A stretch of 64,000 nucleotides of DNA from Bacteroides luti (GTDB lineage: Bacteria; Bacteroidota; Bacteroidia; Bacteroidales; Bacteroidaceae), in the NCBI RefSeq assembly GCF_900128905.1, contig NZ_FQTV01000018.1, forward strand, positions 22,105 to 86,104, written 5' to 3'. How positions within the stretch are numbered: the first letter of the stretch is position 1; each line of letters starts with the position of its first letter. Below are positions 59,571 to 64,000 of this stretch, piece by piece. Under the pieces are notes generated by a model that saw nothing but the letters and a program-made list of their open reading frames with translations, made no database searches and had not been told where the DNA came from. The translations under genes were made by a program, and so were the position numbers.

Positions 59571-60383
59571 TTATGCGCGATTAATTAATTCACGCATGAT
59601 AGTTGTCATTTTTGGTTGCGCAGCATCGGCTGCTTTCTGTACTTCTTCGTGAGATACTTCTACGATTTTACCTTCAACACCTAGATCGGTTATGATTGAG
59701 ATACCAAAGCATTTAATTCCTGCATGGTTGGCTACAATAACTTCCGGTACTGTAGACATTCCTACTGCATCTGCTCCCAGAATATGAAACATCTTATATT
59801 CTGAAGGAGTTTCGAATGTAGGACCTTGTGTTCCTAAATATACTCCTTGCTGAACTTTGATTCCTTTTTCTTTGGCAATATCCAATGCTTTTTTTATTAA
59901 GTCTTTGGAATAAGCTTCACTCATATCAGGGAAACGGTCTCCATATAAATTCTTTCCACGAAGCGGATGTTCCGGGAAAAAATTAATATGATCTCTGATA
60001 ATCATCAAGTCTCCAATTTCAAAAGCATCATTCATTCCACCGCTGGCATTAGAAACAAATAATGTTTTGATGCCGAGCTCTTTCATAACCCGTACAGGGA
60101 ACGTTACTTCTTTCATTGAGTAACCTTCATAGTAGTGGAAGCGGCCTTGCATAGCCATAATATCTTTATTACCTAACTTCCCGAAAATAAGCTTTCCGCT
60201 ATGTCCTTCTACTGTGGAAACAGGAAAGTTAGGGATATCCTGATATTTTATCTCGTATTTTTCTGTAATTTCATTAGCCAGATTTCCTAATCCTGTTCCT
60301 AAAATGATAGCTGTTTCTGGACTAGTATGCATCCTCTCTTTCAGGAAGGCTGCTGTCTCTTTTATTTTTTCTAACATATTCAA
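59571..60383 (-). CDS. Purine-nucleoside phosphorylase (inosine/guanosine type)
   Basis: The 270-residue protein is of the trimeric PNP type: 'AIILGTGLGNLA' (phosphate site), 'GHSGKLIFG', 'QGRFHYYEGY', 'VSNASGGMND' and 'DAVGMSTVPEVIVANH'. It phosphorolyses purine nucleosides to base and ribose 1-phosphate. The conserved start MLEKIKETAAFLKERM (from M1 or M3) lies inside the 3' end of lpxK, giving a 56-62-bp overlap. A later start at M18 would shorten the overlap but remove conserved residues. Confidence 0.92.
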   Translation of the reverse strand: MNMLEKIKETAAFLKERMHTSPETAIILGTGLGNLANEITEKYEIKYQDIPNFPVSTVEGHSGKLIFGKLGNKDIMAMQGRFHYYEGYSMKEVTFPVRVMKELGIKTLFVSNASGGMNDAFEIGDLMIIRDHINFFPEHPLRGKNLYGDRFPDMSEAYSKDLIKKALDIAKEKGIKVQQGVYLGTQGPTFETPSEYKMFHILGADAVGMSTVPEVIVANHAGIKCFGISIITDLGVEGKIVEVSHEEVQKAADAAQPKMTTIMRELINRA

Positions 60384-61443
60384 TAATGTTTTGGTTAAAT
60401 GCCTCTTCCTGATTCTGCAGAAATCTTACTTCTATAGGAAGAGTATAGATGTTTTTTTGTATTTTTTCGTCTAAATTACTAAACTGAGTAAGACGCGCTG
60501 CATCTTTTTCTGTTGTTATAATTATTTTCTTTTCTCCGGGTAGATTCTCAAAAGTTTCCTTTAATGTTACCATGTCATTTTCTGTAAAATCATGGTGATC
60601 TGCAAACGTTAAGGGAGTAATATTGGATGAATATCTCTCTATATCCTGCAGTAACTGTTGAGGAGATGCAATCCCGGTAAGCAACAGTACTTTTTCATCT
60701 TTCTCAATCTGCCCCAATGTTCTTTTTCTATTGTTAACTGCTGGGAAAATTGGTGTTAGGCTGCTGTATCTATACGATGTAAAATAGAGCTGCTGATATG
60801 GATATAAATCTAACCGTTTTGTGATAATCCGGAAATCCATTGGTTTCATTACTCTTGGACACTTTGTTACTATAACCATGGTTGCCCGGTTTTTTCCACG
60901 TGCTGGTTCTCGCAAACGTCCGGCTGGAAGAAGTGTATCGTCACAGATAAGTCTGTTGAAATCTACCAATAATATATTTATGCCGGGAGTTACGTATCGA
61001 TGTTGATAAGCATCATCCAAAAGAATAACTTCTAATTCTGAAGCCTTTTCTTGTTGTAATGTCTCTATTCCGTGGCAACGATCTTTATCTACAGATACTA
61101 TTACTTCCGGAAATTTCTGCTTAATCTGGAAAGGTTCATCTCCAATCTCTTTAGCAGTGCTGCTCTCATTTGCCAAAATAAAGCCTTTAGATTTTCGCTT
61201 ATATCCCCGGCTTAGAACTGCTACTTTATATTCCTTCTTTAATAGTTTTATTAAATATTCTGTATGTGGAGTTTTTCCTGTACCACCAACAGTAATATTG
61301 CCAACACTGATAACCGGAATATTGTAACTCTTAGAGTGTAAAATATTCCAGTCGAACATTTTGTTGCGCAAGCTTACCCCCAATCCATAAAGAAAAGAGA
61401 GTGGATAAAGACTCTTGTGTATCTTAATGAAGTTTTCTTCCAT
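60322..61443 (-). CDS. lpxK: Tetraacyldisaccharide 4'-kinase (lipid A synthesis)
   Basis: The 373-residue protein has the LpxK P-loop 'VGNITVGGTGKTPH' at about 46-59, 'VLSRGYKRKSKG' near 76, 'VDKDRCHG' and 'LDDAYQHRYV' of the active site. It adds the 4'-phosphate of lipid A at the inner membrane. It follows sppA by 6 bp. Its last 20 codons overlap the phosphorylase gene in another frame, and the terminal 'KRDSSLPEREDAY' is charged and likely variable. Confidence 0.93.
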   Translation of the reverse strand: MEENFIKIHKSLYPLSFLYGLGVSLRNKMFDWNILHSKSYNIPVISVGNITVGGTGKTPHTEYLIKLLKKEYKVAVLSRGYKRKSKGFILANESSTAKEIGDEPFQIKQKFPEVIVSVDKDRCHGIETLQQEKASELEVILLDDAYQHRYVTPGINILLVDFNRLICDDTLLPAGRLREPARGKNRATMVIVTKCPRVMKPMDFRIITKRLDLYPYQQLYFTSYRYSSLTPIFPAVNNRKRTLGQIEKDEKVLLLTGIASPQQLLQDIERYSSNITPLTFADHHDFTENDMVTLKETFENLPGEKKIIITTEKDAARLTQFSNLDEKIQKNIYTLPIEVRFLQNQEEAFNQNIIEYVRKNKRDSSLPEREDAY

Positions 61444-61449
61444 TTCATC

Positions 61450-63204
61450 TTATTTGATATTTATATCAAAAGGTACTCTGGCTTGTACGTAATCTAATTT
61501 CTGAACATCCTTAATCATGCTGAATCCTTTGTAGAACTCACCAAAATTACTTTCTATCAATCTAGATTCTATATAATGAGTTGGTTTTTCTTTGAAAAGA
61601 GACTCAAAGAATTCTTCTTTTTCAGGATATGAAAGAACGGTATAGTCTTTTATTTTTGCTTTCTTAGCTGCAATTTCTATAGCTTTGTCTATACCACCCA
61701 ATTCGTCTACCAGCCCTATTTTTTTAGCTTTTTCTCCTGTCCATACTCGTCCTTCTGCAATTTTACCGATAGCTTGCTTGCTCATTTTTCTACCGTCAGA
61801 ACATCTGGTTAGAAAGGTATCGTATCCCTCGTTAATCATCATTTGAATCAATGATTTTTCGTCGCTGTTTAATCCACGGCCAAGTGCGCCCAAGTCAGAG
61901 AATTTATTGGTTTTAACTACATCAAATTTAAGCCCAACTTTATCAGTAAGTCCTTTTACATTAGGAATCATTCCAAAGATTCCGATTGAACCAGTGAGTG
62001 TTGTTGGTTCGGCAACAATACAATCTGCGGCACAAGAAATGTAGTAACCGCCGGATGCTGCATAGTCTCCCATCGAAACTACTACTGTTTTTTCTTTCTT
62101 TAGAGCTTTTACTTCATTCCATATTTGTTCAGAACCAAAGGCGCTTCCTCCAGGAGAGTTTACTCTAAGTACAACTGCTTTTATTTCTTTGTTTTCACGT
62201 AGTTCACGCAAATCTTTAATCACTTTCTCAGAAATAATACCTTCATCGGTTGCCTCATCAATGCCTCCGAATGCGTAATATACTGCAATCGCATTGCCAC
62301 TCTTATCTTTTGGAACGTTACGTTTAACATTGATCATATCATCCAGGCTTAGTACTGAAAGATCTTCATCTTTGTCTATTTTTACCAATGTCTTCAGATA
62401 ATCTCTAACATCGCTTTTATAGATTAGTTTATCTGCCAGGCCACATTTCACAGATTGCTCAGATGGATAGAACATCAGCATACGATCAGCACAAGCATTA
62501 AGAGAATCTTTAGAAATTTTTCGAGATACAGAAACATCTGTTAATACCTGGTTCCAGATAGAACCTATGTACTCTGTAACTTGTTCACGATTGGCCGGAC
62601 TCATCTCGGTTGCAATAAAAGGTTCTACAGCCGATTTGTATGTACCAACTCTGAATATCTGCATTTCTACTCCTACTTTTTCTAGCAAATCTTTATAAAA
62701 CATTGGTTCTGCAGCAATACCTTTCCATTCAATTACTCCTTTAGGATTAAGTAGAACTTTATCTGCTACACTAGAAAGGTAGTATAGTTTCTGAGTATAA
62801 TTATCACTGTAGGCCACAATGAATTTTCCACTCTTTTTAAAATCAACCAGTGCATTTCTTATTTCTTGTAAAGAAGCATAAGAAGCTCCTAACATTTTTG
62901 CCTGTATATAGATTCCCTTAATATCATCGTTTTCCTTTGCCTTTTTTATGGAAGAGAGAATATCATCCAATCCATAAGTAGATAATTCTTCTCCAAAGAA
63001 TTGTTTTAATGGATTGTCTTTAGTTCGTTCCTCTAATGTTCCATTAAGATCTAGAAACATGATAGAGTTTGGTTTCACTTTCACTTCTGTATCAGCCGAA
63101 GCCACAACTCCAAATAAGATTATGGCACCAATAAAAAATATAACAATGCTTGACAGGATGATTCCCACTACGGTTGCAAGCGTAAATTTGAGAAAGTCTT
63201 TCAT
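61450..63204 (-). CDS. sppA: Signal peptide peptidase SppA, long (67K) form
   Basis: The 584-residue protein has one N-terminal membrane helix (about 8-34) and two tandem ClpP-like peptidase S49 domains. The predicted catalytic residues are Lys in 'GTYKSAVEPF' of the first half and Ser in 'MGDYAASGGYY' of the second, as in E. coli SppA. It degrades cleaved signal peptides at the cytoplasmic membrane. It is the first gene of the operon, behind a consensus promoter. Confidence 0.94.
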   Translation of the reverse strand: MKDFLKFTLATVVGIILSSIVIFFIGAIILFGVVASADTEVKVKPNSIMFLDLNGTLEERTKDNPLKQFFGEELSTYGLDDILSSIKKAKENDDIKGIYIQAKMLGASYASLQEIRNALVDFKKSGKFIVAYSDNYTQKLYYLSSVADKVLLNPKGVIEWKGIAAEPMFYKDLLEKVGVEMQIFRVGTYKSAVEPFIATEMSPANREQVTEYIGSIWNQVLTDVSVSRKISKDSLNACADRMLMFYPSEQSVKCGLADKLIYKSDVRDYLKTLVKIDKDEDLSVLSLDDMINVKRNVPKDKSGNAIAVYYAFGGIDEATDEGIISEKVIKDLRELRENKEIKAVVLRVNSPGGSAFGSEQIWNEVKALKKEKTVVVSMGDYAASGGYYISCAADCIVAEPTTLTGSIGIFGMIPNVKGLTDKVGLKFDVVKTNKFSDLGALGRGLNSDEKSLIQMMINEGYDTFLTRCSDGRKMSKQAIGKIAEGRVWTGEKAKKIGLVDELGGIDKAIEIAAKKAKIKDYTVLSYPEKEEFFESLFKEKPTHYIESRLIESNFGEFYKGFSMIKDVQKLDYVQARVPFDINIK

Positions 63205-63251
63205 GAGAGTGTATATTTAATTTTTTTCTATTATTAAAAGCAATTAGATAG

Positions 63252-63283
63252 CAAAGATAAATTATAGAATTGACAAGTCCAAA
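63252..63283 (-). promoter_or_regulatory. Promoter of the sppA operon
   Basis: Minus-strand TTTG (63280-63283) and TATCTTTG (63252-63259) are 20 nt apart, a close match to the Bacteroides consensus, 48 bp before the start codon. Confidence 0.7.
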
Positions 63284-63832
63284 GATTGAGTGAATTTTGT
63301 TTACTCACTTAAAACGGTTGGTTTTATTTGGCTAACTTATCATAATAACCCGATTAATTTTAAGTTTCTATGCTTCTTAATATGTCGTTGATTCTTTCTT
63401 AACATCACATTTTTACTATTATTTTTTGAAACAAACAATTTAAGTCTGATCTATCTTTGTTCACTTTATTTTGATTAAATGTTTCATTATAACTTTCCTT
63501 CTCACTTCTTTTGTTGAACATATTAAAGTGTATTCTACTAATGCAATCGCGATTACTCTTCGCTTTTTTCAAAAATAAAAAACTTCATCATCATCTGCCA
63601 CCTGCTACCAAATGGAGCTCATGGCGCTGATTCTCAATTGTATATCCTGGTGGAAGATAAAAATGTGATACATTTCATCTCCCACTAAATGCATTTATCT
63701 ACCACCAAACGATTAATCTCATTATATTATAAGTGCAATAGAATTGCTGAATAGATATTCTTAGTTTTTTAACTAGAGGGAAGTTTACGTAAAAAGCAGC
63801 CGCACGGTCTATTCACTTGTATATCGCTGCGC
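63284..63832. other. Intergenic region right of sppA, no gene seen
   Basis: This is about 550 bp of AT-rich DNA with no family-like frame. A plus-strand TATCTTTG near 63449 followed by a GCGA / TCGC hairpin and six T near 63549-63570 could mark a short transcript, but the evidence is weak. Confidence 0.4.
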
Positions 63833-64000
63833 TTATTTATTCCTGCTTCTCATTGTATTATCTTCCATTTTCAGTAATGCCTGTTTCAAAATAACAATAA
63901 TATAATAATCCAATCTTATTAATAACGGTAAAATCAGCAAGCTGATTCCAGAAAAAGTCGCCACCGGTTTAATATCTTCCCAACCTGCCTGGCCTTTCTG
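63833..64000 (-). CDS. Unidentified membrane protein, C-terminal 55 residues (truncated by window edge)
   Basis: A minus-strand frame is open from the right edge to a TAA at 63833-63835. The visible residues begin QKGQAGWEDIKPVATF, continue with a hydrophobic stretch of about 20 residues (LLILPLLIRLDYYIIVIL) and end in a charged tail (KMEDNTMRSRNK). The frame is too short for the usual size cut-off, but the membrane helix with a basic tail looks real. I do not recognise the family. Confidence 0.45.
   Translation of the reverse strand, partial: QKGQAGWEDIKPVATFSGISLLILPLLIRLDYYIIVILKQALLKMEDNTMRSRNK

Noticed and set aside
63785..63832. Imperfect GC-rich stem near the end of the truncated membrane protein gene as its terminator
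   Set aside because: Base pairing is too broken to support a hairpin, although a T tract follows in the minus direction.

Overview
The window looks like a chromosome segment of a Bacteroides-type gut bacterium (order Bacteroidales). The evidence is AT-rich DNA, SusC/SusD pairs followed by glycoside hydrolases, lipoproteins with an SSC-type lipobox, weak Shine-Dalgarno signals, promoters of the TTTG / TAnnTTTG type, and a SusR-like membrane-bound regulator. The species cannot be fixed from the sequence alone.

Layout. 1-10.9 kb: the 3' part of a PEP/pyruvate-binding protein, a small SagB-like nitroreductase, a secreted GH29 fucosidase, a prolyl oligopeptidase, glutamate dehydrogenase (gdhA), malic enzyme (maeB) and a thioesterase. 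10.9-21.9 kb: polysaccharide utilization locus 1 (PUL1), on the minus strand: SusC, SusD, GH27, a secreted HExxHxxGxxD metallopeptidase and a GH127 beta-L-arabinofuranosidase. Divergent from it is a degenerate LuxR-type response regulator split by a frameshift. The enzyme set fits the chemistry of plant extensin glycoproteins. 21.9-24.1 kb: a serine acetyltransferase convergent with a MalY/PatB-type C-S lyase.

24.1-28.1 kb is an accessory island: a Fic N-terminal (DUF4172) fragment beside a palindrome, a HEPN-motif protein, an AlbA/GHKL ATP-binding protein with an 11-bp tandem repeat at its 3' end, and a HipA fragment beside two matching palindromes. 28.2-32.4 kb is a GH20-GH29 operon. 32.4-33.8 kb has no intact gene. 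It holds a 22-bp-period TGTACA array, whose second copy is near 3.65 kb, a cluster of CTAGATC inverted repeats, and an IS66 transposase remnant. A VOC protein and a DUF5131 protein follow.

35-47.4 kb is PUL2, on the minus strand: SusR-like regulator, SusC, SusD, SusE/F-like protein, GH66 dextranase and a six-hairpin glycosidase. It resembles a dextran locus. 47.4-52.8 kb: a SigZ-like sigma factor with a cysteine-rich tail, a second serine acetyltransferase, and divergently a MATE transporter plus bifunctional glutathione synthase gshF. A symmetric four-box element separates the last two directions. 52.9-58.2 kb: an SGNH esterase divergent from a trehalase-like glycosidase and a GH3 enzyme. 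58.3-63.2 kb: tRNA-Phe and the minus-strand housekeeping operon sppA-lpxK-pnp-thiL. The right edge carries the C-terminus of an unidentified membrane protein.

The candidates for something not yet described are the extensin-like PUL1, the AlbA/GHKL-HEPN pair in a graveyard of toxin genes, and the two non-coding repeat families.
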